Part shown: piece by piece, positions 36,727 through 45,485 of the stretch
Layout: each line of letters opens with the position of its first letter
How positions within the stretch are numbered: position 1 is the stretch's first letter
NCBI RefSeq assembly: GCF_024171735.1
Contig: NZ_JAMTCH010000004.1
Span: 124,001-188,000, forward strand
Direction: 5' to 3'
Length of the DNA stretch: 64,000 nt
From: Prauserella alba
GTDB taxonomy: Bacteria; Actinomycetota; Actinomycetes; Mycobacteriales; Pseudonocardiaceae
Translations under genes and position numbers: made by a program
The notes under the pieces: model-generated
Told to the model about the DNA's origin: nothing
The model's input: the letters and a program-made list of their open reading frames with translations, nothing else
Databases searched by the model: none

Positions 36727-37875
36727 TCACCTGTCGGCCAGTGCCATGAGCAGCTCTGCGATCAGCGCCGTGCGGCCGGGCACGTGATCGAGGAGCACGT
36801 GCTCGTGCCGGGCGTGGGCACCGCCGCCGACCGCACCGAGCCCGTCCAGCACCGGCCTGCCCAGCGCCGACACGAAGTTGCCGTCGCTGGCACCGCCGAC
36901 ACCGACCTGCCCGAGTTCCCAGCCCGCCTCGGCCGCGATGCTCTCGGCGAGGCGGAACAACTCGTCGGAACCGGGATTGCGCACCATCGGCGGCCGGTTC
37001 CACTCCCCCTCGACCGTCACGCTCGCCCGCGCGTCGGACGTCCGCAACGCCGCGAACGCCGCGTCGATCCTGCCCATCTCGTCGGGCTCCGACACGCGCA
37101 CATCGATACCGCAGGTCGCGGACCCCGCGACGACGTTGCAACCGGTGCCGCCCTCGATGAGACCAACGTTGACGGTCGTCCCCCGGTCGCGGTCCCCGAA
37201 CGCAGCGATCTGCCCGACCAACCGCGCGAGCTCGTGGATCGCGCTGACACCCGCGTCGGGGTCGAGCCCCGCATGCGACTCGACACCGGCGACCGTGACG
37301 TCGAACAGTCCGACCCCCTTGCGCACGGTCTTCAGGTTCCCGTCCGCAGCCCCCTCGAACACCAGCGTCGCCAGCACGTCCTCGCTGAGTCGTTCGATGA
37401 GCGGCCGCGCGACCGGGCTTCCGATCTCCTCGTCACCGTTCAGCAGCAGCCGAACCGTGGGACGCGGCATGCCGAGCTCAGCGAGGCACCGCAACGCCCA
37501 CACCGACTGCACGAGACCCAACTTCATGTCGAACGCGCCGGGCCCAGTCGCACGGTCACCGTCCACCGAGAACGGCCACGCCGTCAGCGTTCCCTCCGGC
37601 CAGACGGTGTCGTAGTGGCACAGCACGAGCACCGTCCCCGGCGCGGTACCGGGGTAGCCGACCTCCAGCGCGTCCCCGTACTTCCCGCCGTCGTGCAGCC
37701 GCCGCTCACCCGGCTCGCCGAGTCGTTCGGCCAGCCAGCGCTCGATCTCCCCGATCCCCGTACCCAGCAACGCCTTGTCGTCGCTGGGGGTTTCCAGTTC
37801 GACGAGCGTGCGCAGGTCGGCGGTCATGTCCGGCAGTGCGCGCTCCGCCCAGCCCTGGATCGTCAGTTCCGACAC
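36727..37875 (-). CDS. M20 family metallopeptidase (carboxypeptidase G2-like)
   Basis: A 382-residue zinc peptidase starting at GTG 37875 after GAGGAGGGGAG. Metal-site motifs are LVLCHYDTVWPEG (His and Asp ligands), the bridging Asp in GAFDMKLG and LLLNGDEEIGSP (catalytic Glu and ligand). The dimerisation domain lies between them. The closest matches are to glutamate carboxypeptidases such as CPG2, which cleave the glutamate from folate or p-aminobenzoyl-glutamate. The gene lies 18 bp downstream of abgT, which supports uptake and cleavage of folate breakdown products. Confidence 0.88.
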   Translation of the reverse strand: MSELTIQGWAERALPDMTADLRTLVELETPSDDKALLGTGIGEIERWLAERLGEPGERRLHDGGKYGDALEVGYPGTAPGTVLVLCHYDTVWPEGTLTAWPFSVDGDRATGPGAFDMKLGLVQSVWALRCLAELGMPRPTVRLLLNGDEEIGSPVARPLIERLSEDVLATLVFEGAADGNLKTVRKGVGLFDVTVAGVESHAGLDPDAGVSAIHELARLVGQIAAFGDRDRGTTVNVGLIEGGTGCNVVAGSATCGIDVRVSEPDEMGRIDAAFAALRTSDARASVTVEGEWNRPPMVRNPGSDELFRLAESIAAEAGWELGQVGVGGASDGNFVSALGRPVLDGLGAVGGGAHARHEHVLLDHVPGRTALIAELLMALADR

Positions 37876-37893
37876 TGTCTCCCCTCCTCTTCG

Positions 37894-39450
37894 TCAGCGC
37901 ACGGGTGCGCCGGGTCCGAGCGGGAGGCCGATTCCCCACCAGACCAAGAACAACAACGTCCACGCCGTGAGCACGCTCAGCGCGATCGGCAACGTCAACG
38001 ACATCAGCGTCCCGATGCCCGCCTGCTTCCGGTACCGCTGCAGGAAGCCGAGCGCCATCGCGAAGTACGGGCTCATCGGGCTGATCAGGTTCGTACCCGA
38101 GTCGGCGATGCGGTACAGCGCGAGCGTCGTCTCCGCCGGAACGTTCAACAACAGGAACATCGGCACGAACACCGGCGCGATCAGCGTCCACAACGCGGAC
38201 CCGCTGGTCAACAACACGCCCATCACCGAAGCCGCGACCAGCATGCCGAGGAACATCACGACCGTCGGCACATCGGCGTGATCCAGCAGCTCCGCACCCC
38301 GGATCGCGACGACCTCGCCCATGTTCGTCCACTTGAAGTAGGCGATGAACTGGCTGGCCGCGAAGAACAACACGATCACGGGTGCCAGGTCCCGCACGCC
38401 CTGCGCCATGGCGACGGGGATCTCGCGAGCTCTCGTCAGACTGCCGGTGGTGCGGCCGTAGACGTACCCGGTGAGCAGGAACGTCAGCCCGAGCACGACG
38501 GCGATACCCGTGACCACGGCCGAGTCGAGCACCCCGCCGTCCTCGCCGCGCGCCGGCGAACCCGGCGGGATCAACGCGGCCGCCACCACGCCGACGATGC
38601 CCAGCAACACCCAGCCTGCGTTGCGCAGCCCCTTACGCTCCGCATCGGACAGCGTCATCGAGCCGAGCTCCTCGTCGACCCCGTCGCCGTCGACCTCGAT
38701 GCTTTGCGCACGCCGGGTCAGCACGAACTCGGTGACGGCCGTGATCACCAGCGCGAGCACGATCGCCGAGGACGCGGTGAAGAAGTAATTGGCCAGCGGG
38801 CTGACCACATGGCCCGGCTCGACGAGTTCGGCGGCGCTGGTCGTGATCCCGGCGAAGAGCACGTCGCCCGCGGTGATGAAGACCGAAGCGTCGTAGCCCG
38901 CCGCGATCGACGCGTACGCGACGACCAGCCCGAGGATCGGGCTCCGGCCCGCCGCCTTGAACACGAGCGCACCCAGCGGCACGAGGACGACGTAGGCGGC
39001 GTCCGAGGCCACGCTCGCGGAGATCCCGGCGAGCGACAGCGCGAACGTCAGGTACTTCGGCTGGACCCGCGTCACCGTGCGCCGCAGCAACGCCGTGAGC
39101 ATGCCGCTGCGCTCGGCGACCGCGACGCCGAGCATCACCGCGACGATCAGCGCCAGCGGCGGGAACGACGCGAAGTTGTCGACGGCCTCACCGAGCATCA
39201 CGTGCAGCCCGTCCCGGGACAGCAGGCTCGTGATCTCGACCCGTTCGCCGTCGGCCGGCGAGACCGCGAACACGCCGACGGCGTCCAGGACGGCGCTGAG
39301 CACGATGACGACGCCCGCCATCAGCACGAACAGCCAGAACGGGTGCGGCAGCTTGTTCCCGACGCGCTCGATGACGCCGAGCAACCGCAACAGCAACCGC
39401 AGCGGTCGCGATGTCTCCGGCGGCACCGCGTTCGTCTCGGTGGAAGTCAC
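37894..39450 (-). CDS. abgT: AbgT-family transporter (p-aminobenzoyl-glutamate)
   Basis: A 518-residue membrane protein of the AbgT family. GTG 39450 is chosen since GGGGG lies just upstream and a promoter sits at 39487-39516. Family segments are GNKLPHPFWLFVLMAGVVIVLSA, MLGVAVAERSGMLTALLRRTV, PLGALVFKAAGRSPILGLVVAYASIAAGYDAS and TNLISPMSPYFAM. E. coli AbgT imports p-aminobenzoyl-glutamate; other members export sulfonamides, so direction is not certain here. It forms an operon with the M20 peptidase and is divergent from the Lrp-type regulator. Confidence 0.9.
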   Translation of the reverse strand: MTSTETNAVPPETSRPLRLLLRLLGVIERVGNKLPHPFWLFVLMAGVVIVLSAVLDAVGVFAVSPADGERVEITSLLSRDGLHVMLGEAVDNFASFPPLALIVAVMLGVAVAERSGMLTALLRRTVTRVQPKYLTFALSLAGISASVASDAAYVVLVPLGALVFKAAGRSPILGLVVAYASIAAGYDASVFITAGDVLFAGITTSAAELVEPGHVVSPLANYFFTASSAIVLALVITAVTEFVLTRRAQSIEVDGDGVDEELGSMTLSDAERKGLRNAGWVLLGIVGVVAAALIPPGSPARGEDGGVLDSAVVTGIAVVLGLTFLLTGYVYGRTTGSLTRAREIPVAMAQGVRDLAPVIVLFFAASQFIAYFKWTNMGEVVAIRGAELLDHADVPTVVMFLGMLVAASVMGVLLTSGSALWTLIAPVFVPMFLLLNVPAETTLALYRIADSGTNLISPMSPYFAMALGFLQRYRKQAGIGTLMSLTLPIALSVLTAWTLLFLVWWGIGLPLGPGAPVR

Positions 39451-39486
39451 GAAGGCCCCCGTTCGCCGTGGGTGGGAAGTTGCTTG

Positions 39487-39516
39487 ATTAGAGAACCTAA
39501 CGAACGCTTTGGTCAA
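39487..39516 (-). promoter_or_regulatory. Promoter of the abgT-M20 operon
   Basis: On the minus strand TTGACC (39511-39516), an 18-bp spacer and TCTAAT (39487-39492) form a sigma-70-type promoter, placing the start site near 39480, about 30 bases before abgT. Confidence 0.6.
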
Positions 39517-39577
39517 GTTACGAGTTGGTGTCGCACGCTTCACGCGCTGAACCCAGGCTGAGTGCTAGTTTCATTCG

Positions 39578-40579
39578 ATGAGCGCTGGGGAGTTGACGAA
39601 CGCAGGGGAACTGGAACCCGGGGATCTCGACCTCGTCGCCGCGTTGCAGGTCGCGCCGCGCGCCCCGCTGGCCGCGATCGCCTCGGCACTCGCCGTCTCC
39701 TCCAGCACCGTCAGCAGGCGGATGGCGCGTCTCGAGGCCGACGGCGTGCTCCGCGTCATCGGGCAGCTCGACTGGTCGGTGACCGGGCACGGGAACCCGT
39801 GGCACGTGTGGGTCAACGCGGGCGCGGGCCGCGCCCGGCAGGTGGCGGCCACCATCGCGGAGCTGCCCGAGTCGCAGCTCGTCGCGACCACCGCCGGCCG
39901 CGCGGACGTCTACTGCGCGGTGCAGGCCACGGATCAGCACACCGTGCAGGACCTGCTCGGTGAGCGGATCGCCGCGATCCCCGGCGTCGATTCGGCGCAC
40001 AGCGAGCTGGTGCTGCGCGGCGTGGCCCTGGCCGATTCGTGGCAGCTGCCCAGACTGTCCGACGATCAGGTCGACGCGCTACGGCCGCACGCGGAGGCCG
40101 AGGAGCCCGGCACGGGCCCGCCGGGCGAACTCTCGGAGGACGCGCTGCGCGTGGCGCGCCTACTGCGCGATCACGGCAGAGTCACCGCAGCACAGGTCGC
40201 CAGGGAGCTCGGCAGCACCCAGTCCACCGCTTACCGCCTGCTGCACACGCTTTTGGACCGCGGCACGGTGCGGCCACGCGTCGAGATCGAGCCCCGGCTG
40301 CTCGGATACCGATTGGAGGCGGTGGTCGCACTGACCGTCGCACCCGGCTCCATCCGCGCCGTCAGCGAGTCGCTCGGGCGCCACGCCTCGGCGCGCTACG
40401 TCTCGATCGTCGCCGGCAACTCGTCGGTGATCCACCAGGGAGTGTTCCGCGACGAGGACGGTCTCGCGGCGTTCCTCACCAACGATCTCGGCGCGCTGCC
40501 CGGCGTGTTGTCGTTCGACGTGTCGGTGCTGCTGGACGTCCGCAAGCGGTACTGGCGGGACCGAGCGGCCGTGCGCTGA
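39578..40579 (+). CDS. Lrp/AsnC-family regulator with two HTH-ligand modules
   Basis: A 333-residue protein, twice the usual Lrp length. The first module has an HTH (IASALAVSSSTVSRRMARLEADGV) and a RAM-like ligand half. The second, from about residue 185, has its own HTH (AQVARELGSTQSTAYRLLHTLLDRGTV) and a RAM-like part ending GVLSFDVSVLLDVRKRYW. Such tandem forms are known in actinomycetes. It is divergent from abgT across 127 bp and so likely controls that operon in response to an amino acid or glutamate-type ligand. Confidence 0.85.
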   Translation: MSAGELTNAGELEPGDLDLVAALQVAPRAPLAAIASALAVSSSTVSRRMARLEADGVLRVIGQLDWSVTGHGNPWHVWVNAGAGRARQVAATIAELPESQLVATTAGRADVYCAVQATDQHTVQDLLGERIAAIPGVDSAHSELVLRGVALADSWQLPRLSDDQVDALRPHAEAEEPGTGPPGELSEDALRVARLLRDHGRVTAAQVARELGSTQSTAYRLLHTLLDRGTVRPRVEIEPRLLGYRLEAVVALTVAPGSIRAVSESLGRHASARYVSIVAGNSSVIHQGVFRDEDGLAAFLTNDLGALPGVLSFDVSVLLDVRKRYWRDRAAVR

Positions 40580-40599
40580 CCCGGCCGGCCGACGTCGTC

Positions 40600-40637
40600 A
40601 CGGCTCCCCGGTCACCGCATCGGGACCGGGGAGCCGT
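40600..40637 (+). terminator. Bidirectional hairpin terminator
   Basis: A perfect 14-bp inverted repeat (40600-40613 with 40624-40637, ten-base loop) lies between the convergent Lrp regulator and the sugar porter genes. It can end transcription on both strands. Confidence 0.75.
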
Positions 40638-40658
40638 TGCCGCTGGGCCGCCGGTGCG

Positions 40659-42080
40659 CTACCTGGAGGAACCCGAGCGATTCCGCTGCCGGTCGCCGAC
40701 GCCGAGTACGCCCCGCAGCTTCTCGAGCGGAACGCCCTTGGTCTCCGGCATCAGCAGCAGCACCCACACGAGCTGGGCGACCATGCACACGAAGAAGAAC
40801 GCGAACGCCGCACCGCCGCCGACGACCTCGGCCAGCAGCGGGAAGATCCAGGAGATGGCGGCCGCGAATCCCCAGTGGACCAGCGAACCGAACGCCTGCC
40901 CGCGGGCCCGGACGGAGATCGGGAAGATCTCGGAGATGAAGACCCAGATCACCGCGCCCTGACCGAACGCGTGCGCGGCGACGAACAGCATCACCAGCAG
41001 GACCACGAACATGCTGGCGGTGCCGGAGAAGTCCTGCCCCTGAACGAAGAAGACCACCGAGAGAAGGCCCAGTGTCACCAGATACCCGACCGATCCGATG
41101 AGCATCAACTTCCGCCGGCCGAGCCGGTCGATCACGAACAGCGCGAGCATCGTCGAGATCAGGTTGATCAGCCCGACACCACCGCTGCTGAGGAACGAGG
41201 CGCTCTCGCCCATCCCTGCCGAGGCGAAGATCGACGGGGCGTAATAGAGCACCGCGTTGATCCCGGAGAGCTGGTTGAACGCGGCGATCGCGAACGCGAG
41301 GAAGATGACCTTCCGGTGGCGGCGGGTGAAGAACGTGGCGTGCTGCTCCGCGTCGTCGGTCTCGAGAGCCTCGGCGATCTCCTGGTGGGCGAGCCGCGCC
41401 TCGTCCGGATCCGGTGCGAGGGCGGTGATCACGCGGTCGGCCTCGGCCACCCGGCCCACCTTCATCAGCCAGCGCGGGCTCTCCGGCACCAGAACGAGCA
41501 ACAGCACGAACGCGAGTGCGGGCAGTGCCTCGACACCGAACATCCACCGCCACGCCGTCGCCTCCGGCGCCAGTTGCAGCATGACGTAGTTCGACAGGTA
41601 GGCCAGCAGGATGCCGAGCACGATGTTGAACTGGAAGAGCCCCACCATGCGGCCGCGGAGCTTGGGGGGAGAGACCTCGGCGTTGTAGATCGGTGCGACC
41701 GCCGCCGCGGCACCGACCCCGACGCCGCCGACGAACCGGAACACCATGAACGTCACCCAGTCCGGCGCGAGGGCGGAACCGACGGCGGATACGAAGTAGA
41801 GGATGCCGATCGCGTAGAGGACCTTCTTGCGGCCGAACAGGTCGGCCGGTTTCCAGAGTCCGGTCGCCGCGGCGCCCACGATGGTGCCGATCAGTGCGGT
41901 CGCGACGGTGAATCCGAGTCCACCCGCGGTCAGGGAGAACACGTCCTGCAGCGCGTCGGTGGTACCGGAGATCACGGCGGTGTCGAAACCGAACAGCAGA
42001 CCGCCGAGCGCGGCGATGACGGCACTGCGCATGGCCAGTCGGCTCCCGGACGTGCCTGCCCGGGTCGGTGCGTTCTGCAT
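40659..42080 (-). CDS. Sugar porter family MFS transporter
   Basis: A 473-residue, 12-helix MFS protein of the sugar porter family. Signatures include GLLFGFDTAVISG, the DLFGRKKVL loop after helix 2, RFVGGVGVGAAAAVAPIYNAEVSPPKLRG, PESPRWLMKVGR at the central loop, QLSGINAVLYYAPSIF and ETKGVPLEKL at the end. It should import a hexose or a disaccharide by proton symport. The start ATG 42080 has AGGAAGG upstream. It follows the DeoR gene across a 240-bp gap that holds a hairpin, and belongs with the GH32 gene by context. Confidence 0.92.
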   Translation of the reverse strand: MQNAPTRAGTSGSRLAMRSAVIAALGGLLFGFDTAVISGTTDALQDVFSLTAGGLGFTVATALIGTIVGAAATGLWKPADLFGRKKVLYAIGILYFVSAVGSALAPDWVTFMVFRFVGGVGVGAAAAVAPIYNAEVSPPKLRGRMVGLFQFNIVLGILLAYLSNYVMLQLAPEATAWRWMFGVEALPALAFVLLLVLVPESPRWLMKVGRVAEADRVITALAPDPDEARLAHQEIAEALETDDAEQHATFFTRRHRKVIFLAFAIAAFNQLSGINAVLYYAPSIFASAGMGESASFLSSGGVGLINLISTMLALFVIDRLGRRKLMLIGSVGYLVTLGLLSVVFFVQGQDFSGTASMFVVLLVMLFVAAHAFGQGAVIWVFISEIFPISVRARGQAFGSLVHWGFAAAISWIFPLLAEVVGGGAAFAFFFVCMVAQLVWVLLLMPETKGVPLEKLRGVLGVGDRQRNRSGSSR

Positions 42081-42240
42081 GGCGGGAAACCTTCCTCGTT
42101 GAAGGAACGGGTAGGGGGAGCGTGGCGCGAGGCCGGCGAACTACGTCGGGGCCGGTTTGCTGCGCAGCCGAGCGGGGTTGCTGTGCAGCCGTGTGTTGCT
42201 ACGCGGGGGCGGGTCTGTTGCCCGGGGCCGGATTGGCAGC

Positions 42241-42275
42241 GCGAACCAGCGGATCGGGGACATCCGCTGGTTCGC
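42241..42275 (-). terminator. Hairpin between deoR and the sugar porter gene
   Basis: A perfect 14-bp inverted repeat (42241-42254 with 42262-42275, loop CGGGGAC) lies 45 bp past the deoR stop. It may end the deoR transcript or attenuate read-through into the porter gene. Confidence 0.7.
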
Positions 42276-42320
42276 GGACGGGACGAAGGCCGTGCCGACG
42301 CGGGCCGGCACGCGTCGCGA

Positions 42321-43082
42321 TCATGCGAGCATCACCTCGATCGCGGCCTCGTTGAGTTCGGCCACGGCCTGTTCGTCGAGGCCGGAGTCGGTCACCACGA
42401 CGTCGATCTCACCGAGCGTGGCGAAGCGGGCGAACTGGTCGTCGCCGTATTTGCTGTGATCGCTGAGCAGTACGCGACGACGGCAGGCGCCCACCATCGC
42501 CGCCTTGACCGCTGATTCGGCGGTGTCCGGAGTGGTACAGCCCCTGGCGGCGGAGAATCCGTTGGTCCCGAAGAAGCCGATGTCCACGGTCAACCCGGCC
42601 AGGACGTCGAGCGCCCAGGACTCGACCGTCGCCAGCGTCGCGGGTCGGATCCGGCCGCCCAGCATGTGCACGGCGACGTCGGTGCGGGCGGCGAGCTGGG
42701 AGGCGATGGGCAGCGAGTTCGTGACGATCGTCAGTTCCCGCCCCTGCGGCAGCAAGGCCGCAAGACGACTGCTGGTGGTACCGGCGTCGAACAGCACGGT
42801 TCCGCGCCCGGGCACCAGGTCGAGTGCGGCCCGCGCGATCCGATCCTTCTCGTCCGAGCGCGTCCGGTCCCGGTCGCTGACCGCGGGCTCGAAGTCGAGT
42901 CGTTCCAGCAGGATCGCGCCGCCGTAGACCCGGCGGACGAGGCCCTGCCGTTCCAGGGCTGCGAGGTCACGTCGGATGGTCTCGGGCGCTACCCCCAGCT
43001 CCTCGGACGTGGCGGTGACATCGATCCGCCCGTCGGTGCGCACCTGCTGTGCCAGCAGCTGTTGCCGCTCCGCACCATACAT
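42321..43082 (-). CDS. DeoR/GlpR-family transcriptional repressor (fructose/fructan module)
   Basis: A 253-residue DeoR-family protein, normal length, with ATG 43082 after GGAGG. The N-terminal winged HTH reads VTATSEELGVAPETIRRDLAALERQGLV with the QQLL motif before it. The C-terminal sugar-phosphate domain has FDAGTTSSRLAALLP, VTNSLPIASQLAA, GGRIRPATLATVESWA and DHSKYG. It is close to FruR-like repressors that sense fructose-1-phosphate. It is divergent from the GH32 gene and shares a 31-bp promoter block with it, so it likely represses both itself and the fructan hydrolase. Confidence 0.88.
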   Translation of the reverse strand: MYGAERQQLLAQQVRTDGRIDVTATSEELGVAPETIRRDLAALERQGLVRRVYGGAILLERLDFEPAVSDRDRTRSDEKDRIARAALDLVPGRGTVLFDAGTTSSRLAALLPQGRELTIVTNSLPIASQLAARTDVAVHMLGGRIRPATLATVESWALDVLAGLTVDIGFFGTNGFSAARGCTTPDTAESAVKAAMVGACRRRVLLSDHSKYGDDQFARFATLGEIDVVVTDSGLDEQAVAELNEAAIEVMLA

Positions 43083-43114
43083 GCCCGTTTACCTCCGGTG
43101 CGATTTGGTTTTGC

Positions 43115-43145
43115 CTGATTCTGACTGTTGTTACGTACTTGTCAA
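43115..43145 (-). promoter_or_regulatory. deoR promoter/operator block
   Basis: On the minus strand TTGACAA, six bases, AACAACA, five bases and AATCAG. This gives a -35 TTGACA and a -10 CAGAAT with 16 bp between. The same arrangement occurs at 43356-43386 for the GH32 side. Confidence 0.75.
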
Positions 43146-43355
43146 CCCTCGCAGGCCGAACCGACGGGACGTGACCGCGGTCGAGCCGGCTCCCCACCGG
43201 CACCTCACGACACGGACCTCGGCGGACCTGTTTCCTGCACAGCGAGTCCCGCCGGGCACACGAAAGATGCCGGACAACGCTCAGGGAGCGATCGAAACGC
43301 AGGAGGCGTCCGCCCCGTGCGGCGAGGCGGGTGCGCGTCCGCGGGCTTCACGGCA

Positions 43356-43386
43356 TTGACAATCCCGCAACAACAAGCACAATCAG
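43356..43386 (+). promoter_or_regulatory. GH32-side promoter/operator block
   Basis: TTGACAA, six bases, AACAACA, five bases and AATCAG, matching the deoR block. The -35 TTGACA (43356-43361) and -10 CACAAT (43378-43383) point toward the GH32 gene, leaving a leader of about 400 bases. Confidence 0.75.
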
Positions 43387-43788
43387 TCGGCACCAGAGAT
43401 GAACCGGCTACAACCGGGCATACGCAACCGGGCCCACGGCGAGGATCGACCGGGCGCGGCATCCGGACACTCCGAGCCACCTCCGGCAGTTCCGAGGGAC
43501 TCGCCGGACCCCCGCAACCGGTGCAGCGGCATCCCGCCACGGAATCCGGCTCCCCCGACCCGTCCGTCACCCCGATCAAGGAGGATCGCGTGACTGCAGG
43601 CTCGCCACGGTCGTCCGTTCCCACTCCCGACGCGAACCGGCATGGCTTGCCCGGTGTCGACCGGCCGGCACGAGACGGCCCGGCCCCGGCCGGTCGACAC
43701 CGGTAGAACGCCGCTCCGGAATCCGCAGGACATCCACCCACGAACTCCCGCGTGCCCACACACGGCGGGAACAGACGAGGAGCGAACG
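43387..43788 (+). other. Long GH32 leader with a strong stem-loop
   Basis: About 400 bases with no credible gene. A perfect 18-bp inverted repeat (43651-43668 with 43686-43703, 17-base loop) lies 85 bp before the GH32 start. It has no T run, so it could be an attenuator or a protected 5' structure as well as a terminator. Confidence 0.6.
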
Positions 43789-45378
43789 ATGGAACACTCC
43801 GCTGGAAACACCGCCGACTCCCGGCAACCGGTGGAAGGGGGATTCGGGCGCCGCAGCTTCCTGGCAGGGGCGGGCGCACTGGCCGGTCTGGGATTGACGG
43901 CGGCGCTGCCCGGTTCACCGGCCGCCCGCGCCGCAACGACCGGCACGAGCTCGGAAACGTCGCAGTGGCGTCCGTCGGTGTGTTTCACCCCGGAGCGCAA
44001 CTGGATGAACGACCCGAACGGGATGGTGTACTTCAAGGGCGAGTACCACCTGTTCTTCCAGCACAACCCCTACGGCGACCAGTGGGGCAACATGTCCTGG
44101 GGCCACGCGGTCAGCACCGATCTCGTGCATTGGAAACAGCTGCCGGTGGCACTCGAACCCGACGAACTCGGGGCGATCTTCTCCGGCTGCGCCGTGGTCG
44201 ATCACCACGACACCAGCGGTCTCTTCGGTGGCGGGCCCGGTCTGGTCGCGCTCTACACCAGCGCGGGCGACACGCAGCAGCAGAGCCTGGCCTACAGCAG
44301 CGACCGAGGCCGCACCTGGACCAAGTACTCCGGGAATCCGGTGATTCCCAACTCCGGCGAAGCGGATTTCCGCGACCCCAAGGTCTTCTGGCATGCGCCG
44401 ACGAGCCGGTGGGTGATGTCGATAGCCGTCGGTGACCGCATTCGGTTCTACGGCTCGCCGAACCTGCTGCAGTGGGAGCAGCTCAGCGAGTTCGGCGCGA
44501 ACCACGGCGCACACGGTGGCGTATGGGAGTGCCCGGACCTGTTCCAGCTCCCGGTGGACGGCGATCACCGGCGCGGCAAGTGGGTCCTCATCGTGAGCAT
44601 CAACCCGGGCGGACCGGCCGGCGGCTCCGGGATGCAGTACTTCCTGGGCGATTTCGACGGCACCACGTTCACGGCCGACGGCGCACCCGGCGACGTCCTG
44701 TGGGCCGACGAAGGCGCGGACTTCTACGCCGCAGTGTCCTGGTCGGACGTTCCCGACGGCCGGCGACTGTGGCTGGGCTGGATGAGCAACTGGTCCTACG
44801 CCGCCGACATCCCCACCTCTCCCTGGCGCGGTGGCATGTCCGTCCCGCGCGAACTCGGACTGGTCTCCACCGCGGCCGGAACACGGCTCGCCCAGCAGCC
44901 GGTCAGGGAGCTCGAGCGAGTACGCCGCAACCGGCGCACGTGGAAGGGCACGGTCTCCGAACAGGGCGGGGCTCCCGATACCGAGGGAACGGTGCTCGAC
45001 ATCGCCGTCGAGTTCCGGCTCACCGGCGCGACGGCGACCTCGTTCGGATTCGACGTCTTCGCGGACGGTTCCCACCGCACCCGCATCGGCTACGACGTCA
45101 CCACGCAGGAGCTGTTCGTGGACCGACGGCATTCCGGGCAGACGACCGTCCACACCGATTTCCCGGCAAAGCACACCGTCGCGCTCACACCGGTGGACGA
45201 CGTCCTCCGCATCCGCATCGTGCTGGACCGGGCCAACGTGCAGGTGTTCGGCGACCGCGGCCAGGCCGTCATCACCGACCTCGTCTTCCCTGACGGCGGA
45301 AGCACCCGGGCGAGCACGTTCGCCACCGGTGGCGAGGTCGCCGTGCCGTCACTCGAGGTCTTCGACCTGGACGCGTGA
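43789..45378 (+). CDS. Secreted GH32 fructan/sucrose hydrolase (levanase-like)
   Basis: A 529-residue glycoside hydrolase family 32 enzyme. ATG 43789 follows GAGGAG. A Tat-type signal is present (GRRSFLAGAGALAGLGLTAA, residues 20-39). Catalytic motifs are WMNDPNG (72-78, nucleophile Asp75), FRDP (194-197, transition-state Asp196) and ECPD (247-250, acid/base Glu247), followed by the C-terminal beta-sandwich that ends in VAVPSLEVFDLDA. It should release fructose from levan, inulin or sucrose outside the cell. The sugar porter could then import the product, and the DeoR protein likely controls the gene. Confidence 0.93.
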   Translation: MEHSAGNTADSRQPVEGGFGRRSFLAGAGALAGLGLTAALPGSPAARAATTGTSSETSQWRPSVCFTPERNWMNDPNGMVYFKGEYHLFFQHNPYGDQWGNMSWGHAVSTDLVHWKQLPVALEPDELGAIFSGCAVVDHHDTSGLFGGGPGLVALYTSAGDTQQQSLAYSSDRGRTWTKYSGNPVIPNSGEADFRDPKVFWHAPTSRWVMSIAVGDRIRFYGSPNLLQWEQLSEFGANHGAHGGVWECPDLFQLPVDGDHRRGKWVLIVSINPGGPAGGSGMQYFLGDFDGTTFTADGAPGDVLWADEGADFYAAVSWSDVPDGRRLWLGWMSNWSYAADIPTSPWRGGMSVPRELGLVSTAAGTRLAQQPVRELERVRRNRRTWKGTVSEQGGAPDTEGTVLDIAVEFRLTGATATSFGFDVFADGSHRTRIGYDVTTQELFVDRRHSGQTTVHTDFPAKHTVALTPVDDVLRIRIVLDRANVQVFGDRGQAVITDLVFPDGGSTRASTFATGGEVAVPSLEVFDLDA

Positions 45379-45384
45379 CGACCC

Positions 45385-45418
45385 GGTGCCGCCCCGCACC
45401 AGGCCGCGGGGCGGCACC
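45385..45418 (+). terminator. GH32 terminator
   Basis: A perfect 13-bp inverted repeat (45385-45397 with 45406-45418, loop ACCAGGCC) begins six bases past the stop. Short direct repeats with the GGCGTCGTTCAT unit follow it. Confidence 0.75.
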
Positions 45419-45485
45419 TGCGTTCACCACCCTCGCAGGCGGCCTCGCCCTTGCAGGCGGCGTCGTTCATCGGGAGCGGCGTCGT

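Noticed and set aside
36649-39561. A 970-codon plus-strand frame
   Set aside because: It lies antisense to the M20 peptidase and abgT genes and is made of Arg/Asp/His-rich shadow sequence.
43128-43706. A 192-codon frame in the GH32 leader
   Set aside because: No ribosome site, Arg/Pro/Ser-rich shadow composition, and it runs into the perfect stem-loop.
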